From Chryseolinea soli (GTDB lineage: Bacteria; Bacteroidota; Bacteroidia; Cytophagales; Cyclobacteriaceae), in contig NZ_CP032382.1 of NCBI RefSeq assembly GCF_003589925.1, forward strand, positions 1,054,001 to 1,118,000: a stretch of 64,000 bases of DNA. Direction: 5' to 3'. A program made the translations under genes and the position numbers. The notes below the pieces were generated by a model. That model had not been told where the DNA came from. It saw only the letters and a list, made by a program, of their open reading frames with translations, and ran no database searches. Of the stretch, positions 44,898-51,655 are shown one piece after another (position 1 is the stretch's first letter; every line of letters starts with the position of its first letter).

Positions 44898-45806
44898 TTA
44901 TAGGATTAATTCTATTTCCCGTCTTTTTTGCAGACGCAATTCGATGTGATTGGCCAGACTGCCATAGGCATCCTGCCCCCCGGGCCGGTGGCCGACAATA
45001 AAATTGGAGTGCGCATGAATGGCGTAGAAATACGGCTGATTATCACGACGATCGATAGCGTATTCCACGCTGGCCACCTCCAACTGCGCGGCGCGCGCAA
45101 TTTTTTCGATGGCTTTAACGACCGTTAGGGAGGGTTGGAAGGGTTCGTTGTCGGCCGTCCAGAAATCAATGTCGTGGGGAGTGCGATAAAGTTTTACGGC
45201 GTATTGAAAATTGCCGTTGATCACCTCGGCACGCACCACGTGGTTGCCCTTGGCGGGAATCCATTCCTGGAGGATCCACGGTTGTTCATCGCGCAAGGCC
45301 AGCGTTCCATCTTCCCAGCCGTCTTTCAGATCTTGGGTGGACTTGAGCAGCACGGTTTCCGCACCGTGACCGGCGTTGCCTTTCAGGATGATGGGAAATT
45401 TGAATTCGGCCGTGGCGGGTTTCAACTGGCTCGCGTGGGTCACTATTCTGGTCGATGGAAAGTCCAGTCCCAGGCTGCGCAGCAACAAAAGCTGCTGCAT
45501 TTTGGAACGTTGCAACGCAATGGCTACCGAACCGTTGATGACGGGCACGTGCTGTTGCTCCAGGTGTTTCAAGTAGGGCTGCAGGTTTAGGTTGGCCTGT
45601 GATGGCCCCTCCACATAGGAGGGATAGCTCATATCATTATAGACCAGGCTATAGGGCACGTCCGTTTCCGACAAATCAAACCATTGCCGGGCAGGATCGA
45701 GCTTTACATACGGCAAGCCCCTTCGCTCCAATTCGCGAAACAGGGGATTGAACCATTCTTCATAACTATAAAAAATTCCGATGGGTTTTTCAACAGTGCT
45801 AAACAT
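44898..45806 (-). CDS. RimK-like ATP-grasp enzyme
   Basis: The 302-residue protein has an ATP-grasp fold of the RimK/glutathione-synthetase type: pre-grasp domain (about 1-105), SKMQQLLLLRSLGLDFPSTRI (about 105-125), the ATP-binding Lys in FPIILKGNAGHGAETV (about 138-153), WILQEWIP (about 181-188) and VVRAEVINGNF. Such enzymes join a carboxylate to an amine or thiol via an acyl phosphate. The usual acidic/Asn metal-ligand motif near the end seems replaced by AIHAHSNF, which is odd. The gene is preceded by a polycysteine leader frame and terminator hairpin and followed by the TonB-dependent receptor. Formation of a peptide-like metabolite or modification of an amino acid is possible but not shown. 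Confidence 0.8.
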   Translation of the reverse strand: MFSTVEKPIGIFYSYEEWFNPLFRELERRGLPYVKLDPARQWFDLSETDVPYSLVYNDMSYPSYVEGPSQANLNLQPYLKHLEQQHVPVINGSVAIALQRSKMQQLLLLRSLGLDFPSTRIVTHASQLKPATAEFKFPIILKGNAGHGAETVLLKSTQDLKDGWEDGTLALRDEQPWILQEWIPAKGNHVVRAEVINGNFQYAVKLYRTPHDIDFWTADNEPFQPSLTVVKAIEKIARAAQLEVASVEYAIDRRDNQPYFYAIHAHSNFIVGHRPGGQDAYGSLANHIELRLQKRREIELIL

Positions 45807-45824
45807 TAGGGCGACGGTTTAGTG

Positions 45825-45862
45825 AATAAAAAATTAAAACTTAAAAGCGGCGCGGTCGCGCC
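45825..45862 (-). terminator. Attenuator-type terminator between the polycysteine leader and the ATP-grasp gene
   Basis: On the minus strand GGCGCG-AC-CGCGCC (45862 to 45849) forms a GC-rich stem (at least five pairs with a four-base loop) followed directly by GCTTTTAAGTTTTAATTTTT. It begins 18 bases after the leader stop codon and ends about 20 bases before the ATP-grasp start codon. Confidence 0.75.
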
Positions 45863-45880
45863 ATGGTGGTAGGTGGTGTA

Positions 45881-45958
45881 TTAACAACAACAGGGTGTCA
45901 GGATCAAGCCCTTGACACGGTGACTCCTATTTTGATTTGGTTTTATACCGACTGACAT
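45881..45958 (-). CDS. Polycysteine leader peptide upstream of the ATP-grasp gene (25 aa, ends CCC)
   Basis: An ATG at 45958 opens 25 codons ending ...LILTPCCC and TAA at 45881-45883. The last three sense codons are TGT-TGT-TGT. It starts about 20 bases after the expected transcription start and is followed by a rho-independent terminator and then the ATP-grasp gene. This is the classic layout of an amino-acid attenuator: slow decoding of the Cys codons would hold the ribosome where it can affect the hairpin. The peptide itself probably has no separate function. It has little sequence in common with the two other leaders nearby except the Cys run and a preceding basic stretch (RSHR). Confidence 0.7.
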   Translation of the reverse strand: MSVGIKPNQNRSHRVKGLILTPCCC

Positions 45959-45983
45959 TCTTTGTCTCTGATTATTTCTAAAA

Positions 45984-45992
45984 CAAACTTTA
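45984..45992 (-). promoter_or_regulatory. Candidate -7 box of the leader/ATP-grasp transcript
   Basis: TAAAGTTTG on the minus strand is a TAnnTTTG-like box with one extra base, 25 bases before the leader ATG. A degenerate relative of the GTCTAT box (GTCTCTGATTATTTCTAAA, plus strand from 45964) overlaps the expected start of transcription. Confidence 0.4.
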
Positions 45993-45994
45993 GT

Positions 45995-46031
45995 AAAAAG
46001 TGAGCGTTGCCCATGTTGCCACCGGCAACGC
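45995..46031 (-). terminator. Terminator after the phytanoyl-CoA-type dioxygenase gene
   Basis: GCGTTGCC (46004-46011) pairs with GGCAACGC (46024-46031), and on the minus strand the stem is followed by TCACTTTTTA. It separates the dioxygenase transcript from the ATP-grasp unit. Confidence 0.85.
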
Positions 46032-46038
46032 CCTATCA

Positions 46039-46887
46039 TCAGGCTGCTTTGCGAAAAGCAGGGATCAGTTTCTTATGTTTTTTCGTGCTCACAAACGGAA
46101 GCAGGTGCAAATACAAAGGCGTCGAGCTCTTCTCGGTTTTGGGTTGATATTTTCCGACGATCATCGGGATATACATCACGCGACGGCGGCTTGCTTCACC
46201 GGTCACCGGCGAGGGTGCCACGCGGTGCCATATTCTTCCGTCGTGGATGACGAGGTCGCCGGCTTTGGCCTCCACCAGCACTTCCTTTTCGTCGGCGTAG
46301 TTGTTCACGAAATATTTTTTGCGGAACAACAAGTCCCACAGGCCTTGTTTGTGTGTGCCGGGCAGAATGCGCAGGCCACCTTTTTGCGCGGTGGAGTCAT
46401 CGAGATAGAAACCGATGTTCAGCATGGGGGCCACTTTCTTGCCGTAGAAAATGTCGCGGGCGCTGTCGGTGTGCCAGCCCATGTGGAAGAAGTTGCTGCC
46501 TTCCGTGTTCACATAGTGATTGAACACCACACCGTCTTTTTCCTCCAAGCCCAGGCGCGCGCCCTTGGGCATGAGGGCCTTTAAGGCTTCCAGGTTGGGA
46601 TGCGCGGCAAACCGGCGCACGGCTTCACTGTGTTGATTGGTGAAGGCAAAACGCTGCACGATTTTCTTTCCATTCTCGTCCACGCCATATTTGATCGGTA
46701 TGCCATTCACCTTCTCCACGCCGCCGGCCACCCACTGCCGCTGCACTTCTTCCGTGGAGCGAATGATCTCCTGCACGGTGTCCTGTGAAGCATAGTTTTC
46801 AAAATGAATAAAGCCGTTCTCCTGGAAGAATTTAATTTGCTCTTGCGTAAGTGCGCCCTGAAATGTGAATTTTTTATACGTTGACAT
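46039..46887 (-). CDS. Phytanoyl-CoA dioxygenase family (PhyH) Fe(II)/2-oxoglutarate-dependent oxygenase
   Basis: The 282-residue protein has the PhyH layout: QIKFFQENGFIHFENYAS near the N-terminus, the metal-binding His-x-Asp in GWHTDSARD (about 137-145), the distal His in GRIWHRVAPSP (about 217-227) and the 2-oxoglutarate-binding Arg in SRRRVMYIP (about 232-240). It hydroxylates or cleaves a small substrate using O2 and 2-oxoglutarate. Relatives act on acyl-CoAs, sulfonates, halogenated or peptidyl substrates. A 470-base leader with a polycysteine reading frame precedes it, and a terminator follows. The surrounding exporter and receptor genes suggest an organosulfur compound as substrate, which is inference. 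Confidence 0.87.
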   Translation of the reverse strand: MSTYKKFTFQGALTQEQIKFFQENGFIHFENYASQDTVQEIIRSTEEVQRQWVAGGVEKVNGIPIKYGVDENGKKIVQRFAFTNQHSEAVRRFAAHPNLEALKALMPKGARLGLEEKDGVVFNHYVNTEGSNFFHMGWHTDSARDIFYGKKVAPMLNIGFYLDDSTAQKGGLRILPGTHKQGLWDLLFRKKYFVNNYADEKEVLVEAKAGDLVIHDGRIWHRVAPSPVTGEASRRRVMYIPMIVGKYQPKTEKSSTPLYLHLLPFVSTKKHKKLIPAFRKAA

Positions 46888-47119
46888 GATGATTTCGAAT
46901 TTTGGTGGTTAAAAACTTAGACGGATGAATTGAGTTTGTATTTATGAACAGATGAGAAGCCTGGTATGCTTAGCATCGATAAGGATACACGAATAGGGCG
47001 CGTTTCATGGCGACAGTGTTTTAAAAAGGTTGATGATGGAATTAAGACGTCGGAATCCAGCGCCGCGATCTACCCGGCGGCCATTTCAAAAAAGAAAAAG
47101 GGAAATTCCGGAAGATGGC

Positions 47120-47224
47120 TCAGCAACAACAGCAGGAACAATACGTGCGTTGCATGGAAGATGACGATGCTGAAGGATGAGGATGCACGTTGTGCGAAAG
47201 TTGTGTTGTGTTCATGTTCTTCAT
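47120..47224 (-). CDS. Polycysteine leader peptide upstream of the PhyH gene (34 aa, ends CSCCCC)
   Basis: An ATG at 47224 (a second at 47215) opens 34 codons, beginning MKNMNTTQL and ending TYCSCCCC, with TGA at 47120-47122. Five of the last six codons are Cys. A HPHP stretch precedes a Ser run in the middle. It lies within the long leader that begins near 47360 and ends at the dioxygenase gene at 46887. The TQL start resembles the leader at 50299-50418. The Cys run at the very end suits a ribosome-stalling sensor of Cys-tRNA. I could not find a clear terminator between this frame and the gene, so the mechanism could also involve translation or Rho. Confidence 0.7.
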   Translation of the reverse strand: MKNMNTTQLSHNVHPHPSASSSSMQRTYCSCCCC

Positions 47225-47348
47225 TTTATATACCCATATTGTTTTCGGGCAGGATGTAGCACTTATTCCTTTCAGAAAGTTGCTAGAGGTTCACAGAGCC
47301 TGTTCTCTCCCCTCTTCTTTATAAATGATCGACTTGGTTTGTTTTAAT

Positions 47349-47374
47349 CTCTACCAAATCGATAGACAAACCTA
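47349..47374 (-). promoter_or_regulatory. Promoter and GTCTAT-N8-TAGA box of the PhyH leader transcript
   Basis: On the minus strand TTG, 20 bases, then TAGGTTTG (47374 to 47367) form a good Bacteroidota promoter. GTCTATCGATTTGGTAGAG (47367 to 47349) follows directly and covers the start of transcription. In the RNA the same bases can pair with ACCAAGTCGAT (47338 to 47328) as an 11-bp stem with one G-U pair. Confidence 0.65.
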
Positions 47375-47434
47375 ATCTAAAATACAAAACGATGCAAGTC
47401 TTATGAAGGTTTCTTTATTTCCAGATTATTTTTT

Positions 47435-48664
47435 TCAACCCTGTCCATACACCAGGCGCAGATACCACTTCTGCATCGGCCACAACATTGCCAGGCTGAC
47501 CACCAGCACGCCAGACAAAAGTTCCGGGCGCTCTATTAAATAAGACACATACGTCACCAACACCAGCATGCGCAGGTATTCCAGGTAATAGATCCACCGG
47601 CGTTGCTCCAGCAATGCCCCGCAGTTGACCAGTGTGATCAAAATAAAAAACGCACCCACCACTTTTTCCAACGGTTGCGTCTGTTGATAGAACAGCGTGA
47701 TCAGGAAAAGCACCGCTACCGCCAACCCCAACTGAATGACCAGGTACACCTTAAACCGCACCAACGCATTGGCCTGGCGCCGGTCTGGGATGAAACGTTC
47801 CTCCAACAAAGGCCTGATATTTTGGTCCAACACTTCGGGCCTGCCGAAAACGATCCTCAGTTTGTTGCCGATGCCGCTTACTTGTTTTGTCGCGTAGAGG
47901 ATCTCTAAAAAATAATGAAAGTGTTGCCAGATAAAACTATAGCTCTTCAGGGGATGCGTGAGGCCATAAACCGGCTGCTCTTCTTCTTTTTGAAAGGTGC
48001 CAAACAGTTTGTCCCAAAACACAAACAGGTCGCCGTAGTTTTTATTCAGGTATTTTTCATTGGAAGCGTGGTGCACCCGGTGATGCGAGGGCGTAATAAG
48101 AATGTGCTCCAGCCACCCCAGCGAACGGATCAGTTGTGTATGCGTAAAGAAAGAATACGTTCCGTGCACCACCAGGATGGTCATGACCATGGCCGGATGA
48201 AATCCGATCAAGGGCAACACCGACCAAAACACGTTGCGCACGATGGATTGCAGCGTGGTGATGCGCGCCGAAACGCTGTAGTTGAATTCCTCGCTATGAT
48301 GGTGCACGATGTGCGCCGCCCAAAACAAGTTGATCTCGTGGCCCAACCGGTGATACCAATACCACACCAGGTCGGTTGCCAAAATGAGGACGACCCACAC
48401 GCCCCACGTGTTGGGAATGGACCACAAAGCAAAGTGCTCGTAGATATACGTGAACACGCCATAGAAGCTAGCCGTCAAAAACAGGTTTAGCAACCGCTCG
48501 GCAATGCCAATGCTGATGTTGGCAACTGAGCTGTCGAAATTGAAAACCTGCGTCTTCCGTTGCCGGATGGCGGCGACATACTCGAGCCCCAAAAACAAAA
48601 AGAATGCGGGGATGGCCAGCGCCGCATAGTTGACAGCCTTATTGTTCCAAAAAAATTCTGACAT
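47435..48664 (-). CDS. Membrane fatty acid hydroxylase / sterol desaturase family protein
   Basis: The 409-residue protein has six or more helices and the three His clusters of the family: HRLGHE (about 106-111), HIVHHHSEEFN (about 117-127) and HHRVHHASN (about 193-201), which bind a di-iron centre. It resembles the alkylglycerol monooxygenase-like (TMEM195) group with extra C-terminal helices. It would hydroxylate a lipid chain in the inner membrane. The gene overlaps the end of the alpha/beta-hydrolase gene by 26 bases, so the two form an operon. Confidence 0.87.
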   Translation of the reverse strand: MSEFFWNNKAVNYAALAIPAFFLFLGLEYVAAIRQRKTQVFNFDSSVANISIGIAERLLNLFLTASFYGVFTYIYEHFALWSIPNTWGVWVVLILATDLVWYWYHRLGHEINLFWAAHIVHHHSEEFNYSVSARITTLQSIVRNVFWSVLPLIGFHPAMVMTILVVHGTYSFFTHTQLIRSLGWLEHILITPSHHRVHHASNEKYLNKNYGDLFVFWDKLFGTFQKEEEQPVYGLTHPLKSYSFIWQHFHYFLEILYATKQVSGIGNKLRIVFGRPEVLDQNIRPLLEERFIPDRRQANALVRFKVYLVIQLGLAVAVLFLITLFYQQTQPLEKVVGAFFILITLVNCGALLEQRRWIYYLEYLRMLVLVTYVSYLIERPELLSGVLVVSLAMLWPMQKWYLRLVYGQG

Positions 48665-49400
48665 GCTGATTGAAAAGCTTGGGGTGTTCCATCATGGGCA
48701 CGTGGCCGCACTGGTCTAAAAAAATCACCTGCGATCGTGGCAGCAGGTCGTGAAACTCCAGTGCCACTTCCGGTGGTGTGATCGTATCCTGCCGTCCCCA
48801 GATCAGCAACGTGGGTGTGTTAATCTCGCGCAACATGTCCGCCACATTGTGTCGCTGCGCTGCCCGTGCCAACCCAATAATGCTGAGTGTGCGGGTGCGG
48901 TTCTGCACGGTCTCATACACTTCATCCACCAATTGTTTGGTCACCACATCGCGTTTATAAAAAGTGTTCTCCACCCGTTCGCGGATGTAGGCATAGTCTT
49001 TCACCCTCGGGAATGTGCCACCAAAAGAATTTTCCGTCAGCCCCGAGCTTCCCGCCAACACCAGCTTCTTCACTTTTTCCGGATGACGCCACGCGTAAAG
49101 TAACGCGATGTGCCCTCCCAAAGAGTTTCCCATCAGCGTAACGCGTTCCAATCCCATGGCCTCGATAAAATTCTCCACATAGTCCACGAGACTATCCAGT
49201 CGCTCGCGCGTCAGGGGCGTGGAATACAAAGGCAACCTGGGAATGAGCACGCGGTGTGTAGCCGTAAATTCAAACGCCACCTGCCCCCAATTGCTCAGGT
49301 TGCCAAACAGCCCATGCAACAAAATAATAGGCTCCCCCTCTCCCACATCGAAAAGCGGCACCTTCGGCAATTCTATCGCGTTCACATTTTCTGTCATCAT
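48639..49400 (-). CDS. Alpha/beta hydrolase
   Basis: The 253-residue product shows a full alpha/beta-hydrolase core: HGLFGNLSNWG (about 29-39) for the oxyanion hole, nucleophile elbow MGNSLGGHI (Ser about 94), acid in LLIWGRQDTITPPE (about 194-207), and catalytic His in CGHVPMMEHP (about 230). Two ATGs (49400, 49397) follow an AAGGA-like ribosome site. The frame is open further upstream to 49517, but that part is encoded by the inverted repeat at 49443-49467 and is not expected to be translated as part of the enzyme. It resembles carbon-carbon bond hydrolases or esterases, substrate unknown, and is in an operon with the hydroxylase-like gene. Confidence 0.88.
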   Translation of the reverse strand: MMTENVNAIELPKVPLFDVGEGEPIILLHGLFGNLSNWGQVAFEFTATHRVLIPRLPLYSTPLTRERLDSLVDYVENFIEAMGLERVTLMGNSLGGHIALLYAWRHPEKVKKLVLAGSSGLTENSFGGTFPRVKDYAYIRERVENTFYKRDVVTKQLVDEVYETVQNRTRTLSIIGLARAAQRHNVADMLREINTPTLLIWGRQDTITPPEVALEFHDLLPRSQVIFLDQCGHVPMMEHPKLFNQHVRIFLEQ

Positions 49401-49442
49401 CACTTTTTCCTTTACAACAATTTTTCGCAAGCCAACCCACAC

Positions 49443-49562
49443 ATTTGTCGGTGTCCCACCAACAAATTTTTTCGCAAACCCAGTGCCCCGTTCGTGTCGT
49501 TCACCCAACAAGTTCACCGAATCAAAATCACCCCGCCTTTGTTGGTGTTCTTCACCAACAAA
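49443..49562. repeat. Second locus of the TTGTTGGTG/CACCAACAA inverted repeats
   Basis: ATTTGTCGGTG-TCC-CACCAACAAAT (49443-49467, one mismatch) and TTTGTTGGTG-TTCTT-CACCAACAAA (49538-49562, perfect) repeat the hairpins seen at 41823-41894, with the same two loop types in the same order. They fill the spacer between the small secreted-protein gene and the hydrolase gene. Confidence 0.75.
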
Positions 49563-49583
49563 ATTCCGGAGTCAACCTTATCA

Positions 49584-50102
49584 CTACCGAAACAAGATCG
49601 AAACCTGTTGTCTCTTCTCCGCCGCCCGAATCACAAACGCAGAATCCTTCGCCGCCACCGCGACCACCGGAAAAGGCAACGCCGGAAAATTATTCACCAC
49701 CGCTCCCTCTTCTGCAATCACGATCACCGCGCAAGGCTCTGCCGATGCAATCGCCTCTAACCCTTGGAGACTCTTGTCGTCTTGCCACGCATGGGCTTTC
49801 GCGATCCGCAACAACACGACTTTGCTCGTATACAAATCAAACTCCGGCTGATACGGGTCAACGGCCACGCCACAGGCACGGACGTTCTTTTGTTTTTGCT
49901 TGCAAAGCGAGACAGCATCAATCGACGCCTCGCCAGCTGCGATATAGACTTGCCTGCTCGAAGAAACGGTGTTCGCCTTGCGGGCGGATGCCGAAGGGGA
50001 TGGATCGTTTGCTGTTGCCTGTTGACGTTCCTGCGCGAGCGTCAAGCCCGTTGTCAGGAGCATTCCGATAAAAAGAAATCTTTTCCATGCGCTACCCATC
50101 AT
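49584..50102 (-). CDS. Hypothetical exported protein
   Basis: I do not recognise this 172-residue product. It has a signal peptide (cut after LTLAQ, about residue 24), a Ser/Ala-rich linker (about 25-48), and a small alpha/beta domain (about 50-172) containing two close Cys (LCKQKQKNVRAC, about 66-77) and a third in AEPCAV, all of which could form disulfides in the periplasm. A ribosome site AAAGGAG stands 8 bases before the first ATG. Upstream are a polycysteine leader frame and structured RNA, so it seems part of the putative cysteine-responsive set. Alpha/beta hydrolase and hydroxylase genes follow on the same strand. Confidence 0.6.
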   Translation of the reverse strand: MMGSAWKRFLFIGMLLTTGLTLAQERQQATANDPSPSASARKANTVSSSRQVYIAAGEASIDAVSLCKQKQKNVRACGVAVDPYQPEFDLYTSKVVLLRIAKAHAWQDDKSLQGLEAIASAEPCAVIVIAEEGAVVNNFPALPFPVVAVAAKDSAFVIRAAEKRQQVSILFR

Positions 50103-50118
50103 TTTCTTTCTCCTTTCA

Positions 50119-50183
50119 ATTGGTGGCTACGGATGCACCCTTTTAACAGACCTACCACCAATAGTTCTGTCAAGCAGGTGCAT
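50119..50183 (-). ncRNA. Pseudoknot-capable leader RNA just before the ribosome site of the hypothetical gene
   Basis: Two perfect complementary pairs interlock: ATTGGTGG (50119-50126) with CCACCAAT (50155-50162), and ATGCACC (50133-50139) with GGTGCAT (50177-50183). In RNA order the arms alternate, which permits an H-type pseudoknot. A third helix, ACAGA/TCTGT, encloses one arm and would compete. The last arm ends about 10 bases before the AAAGGAG ribosome site. I could not match it to a known riboswitch class. Confidence 0.4.
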
Positions 50184-50298
50184 TCGCCAGCCATTTGGTT
50201 AATTCATTGTGCTCATCCTTGTTTGGGATCTTTTGTCGTGATCCGGTGAGATGAGAAATTCTTTTTGGTTTTGTTTCAGTCAACCGGGAGTCCCGGTT

Positions 50299-50418
50299 TT
50301 AGTCCTTCATGTTATGAGGGATTTTATACTGCAAACAACAACAGAAGAAGGGCCGGTGAGGGCGCATGCGGATGGTGGAGTCCGTCTGGTTTGGTGCGTG
50401 CAGTTGAGTTTGTTTCAT
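50299..50418 (-). CDS. Polycysteine leader peptide upstream of the hypothetical exported protein (39 aa, contains CCC)
   Basis: An ATG at 50418 opens 39 codons, beginning MKQTQLHAP, with MRPHRPFFCCC in the middle (TGT-TGT-TGT at residues 26-28) and TAA at 50299-50301. It lies in the 577-base region upstream of the secreted-protein gene at 50102, about 120 bases downstream of a perfect GTCTATA/TATAGAC palindrome. The TQL beginning and a PH(R/P)P stretch resemble the leader at 47120-47224. A 7-bp hairpin, AACCGGG/CCCGGTT, overlaps the leader stop codon. Unlike the other two leaders, eleven codons follow the Cys run. Confidence 0.65.
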   Translation of the reverse strand: MKQTQLHAPNQTDSTIRMRPHRPFFCCCLQYKIPHNMKD

Positions 50419-50537
50419 GTTTTGAAAAATTGGGGTTGACGTTACGCAAGTCTGAAGACCGGTGTAATGTTGGTCCAAGTGAAAACACTTGAACCAGCCC
50501 CTTTCATGGGGGTAAAGATATAAAAATTTCTCAAAAC

Positions 50538-50570
50538 AAATAAAGTCTATAGTTTTTATAGACTTTATTT
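50538..50570. promoter_or_regulatory. Perfect 14-bp inverted repeat with GTCTAT-N8-TAGA box
   Basis: AAATAAAGTCTATA (50538-50551) and TATAGACTTTATTT (50557-50570) surround a 5-base GTTTT spacer. The core GTCTAT-N8-TAGAC (50545-50563) matches the boxes at 44869, 47349 and 53466. It lies between the divergent secreted-protein leader and the PAP2 gene and could act on both; an AT-rich terminator is the alternative. Confidence 0.55.
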
Positions 50571-50679
50571 TAATTTTTTCTTTTCACCCTCATTTCCCAG
50601 GTCTTCAAACGCACGGCTTTTGATTTTGACTCGTCTGGGTTTTTCTCTATATTAATAAGTACACCAGCATCGATAAATA

Positions 50680-51642
50680 ATGAATCCATTCTCAAAAATT
50701 TCCTTGTTGGGGAGATGGAGTATTGCAATTATTTTGATTCTGCTTTTCGCGCAAACGGGCAGGGCACAGTCGTATGACAGCTTGCTCTACTCCAGCGACT
50801 CCTCAAAAACGATTAAAGCGACAGTGGTGCGTTACGGGGATCAATTGCTGATCTATAAAACACCACGCCCTTTTGCCTTTGTTACGGGCATTCCGAAAAA
50901 TATTGTGCTGGCGGGCAAAGAATCTTTTTCAAAAAAAGCGCTTCCCGCCTGGGGGCTCATTATCGGTTCTACGCTGGCGTTGTTGCCGTTTGATCATCAA
51001 ACGGAAGTGGGTGTGCAGAACGTTTGTCATTCGTGGCACATCAGTCCGGATACGGAATACAAGACGATCGTCGGTTTTAAGCTGGGTTCAAAAGATGTAC
51101 CAGTCTACCAGCTTCCTCAAAATGTAAACACTACGTTCTACTCCATCGGCGAAGGCTTCACCAGCATTGCGATATGTGGAGGCTTATATGTCTATGGCAA
51201 AATAAATCAAGACCGGCGCGCCGTGCAGACCGCTTCACAATTATTGCAGGTGCAATTAACGGTCGGTCTCGTCACCCAAGCCATCAAGCGGATCACCGGC
51301 CGGGAAAGTCCTTTTGCTGCCACTTCGCCAACCGGTGTCTGGCGGCCGCTACCCGGGTTCAAGGAGTTCACAAAAAACACACCCCGCTATGACGCCTTCC
51401 CTTCCGGACACATGGCCACTATGATGGCCACGGTGACCGTGCTGGCTGAGAACTATCCCGAAAAACGCTGGATCCGTCCCGTGGGCTATACCATCATGGT
51501 GCTTGTGGGCGCGGCCATGATGAACAATGGCGTGCATTGGGCCAGCGACTACCCGCTTGCCGTGGGGATAGGATACGTCTGCGGAAAAGCTACCGTGAAA
51601 ATGAATCGGCTAGTACAGTATAAACCGTCGAGAAGACATTAG
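50680..51642 (+). CDS. PAP2 superfamily phosphatase-like membrane protein
   Basis: The 320-residue product has a signal/anchor (about 10-30, ending GRAQ), a beta-rich segment, helices, and the PAP2 motifs KRITGRESP (about 204-212, a variant of K-x6-RP), PSGHMATMMA (about 243-252) and NGVHWASDYP (about 287-296) with the catalytic His and Asp. Members dephosphorylate lipids such as phosphatidic acid or undecaprenyl pyrophosphate outside the inner membrane. The first motif deviates in spacing, but the catalytic SGH and H-x3-D parts are intact. The regulatory palindrome at 50538-50570 is about 110 bases upstream. Confidence 0.85.
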   Translation: MNPFSKISLLGRWSIAIILILLFAQTGRAQSYDSLLYSSDSSKTIKATVVRYGDQLLIYKTPRPFAFVTGIPKNIVLAGKESFSKKALPAWGLIIGSTLALLPFDHQTEVGVQNVCHSWHISPDTEYKTIVGFKLGSKDVPVYQLPQNVNTTFYSIGEGFTSIAICGGLYVYGKINQDRRAVQTASQLLQVQLTVGLVTQAIKRITGRESPFAATSPTGVWRPLPGFKEFTKNTPRYDAFPSGHMATMMATVTVLAENYPEKRWIRPVGYTIMVLVGAAMMNNGVHWASDYPLAVGIGYVCGKATVKMNRLVQYKPSRRH

Positions 51643-51655
51643 TCTGCAGCCTTGA

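Noticed and set aside
46966..47259. A 97-codon plus-strand frame in the gap upstream of the PhyH gene
   Set aside because: No recognisable features or promoter, and it overlaps the polycysteine leader on the other strand, which is better supported.
49401..49517. Longer N-terminus of the alpha/beta hydrolase
   Set aside because: The extension is encoded by a dispersed inverted repeat and has no similarity to the enzyme family; an ATG pair with a ribosome site lies at 49397-49400.
45881..50418. The three Cys-rich short frames as RiPP or metallophore precursor peptides modified by the ATP-grasp enzyme
   Set aside because: Their sequences differ strongly apart from the Cys run, they lie directly in 5' leaders of single genes, and one is followed by a terminator. 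This fits attenuation better than precursor peptides, although it is not fully excluded.
50103..50570. SAM, cobalamin or TPP riboswitch in the leaders of the sulfur-linked genes
   Set aside because: I looked for the conserved core sequences of these classes on both strands in 46888-47370, 50103-50570 and 52916-53440 and found none.
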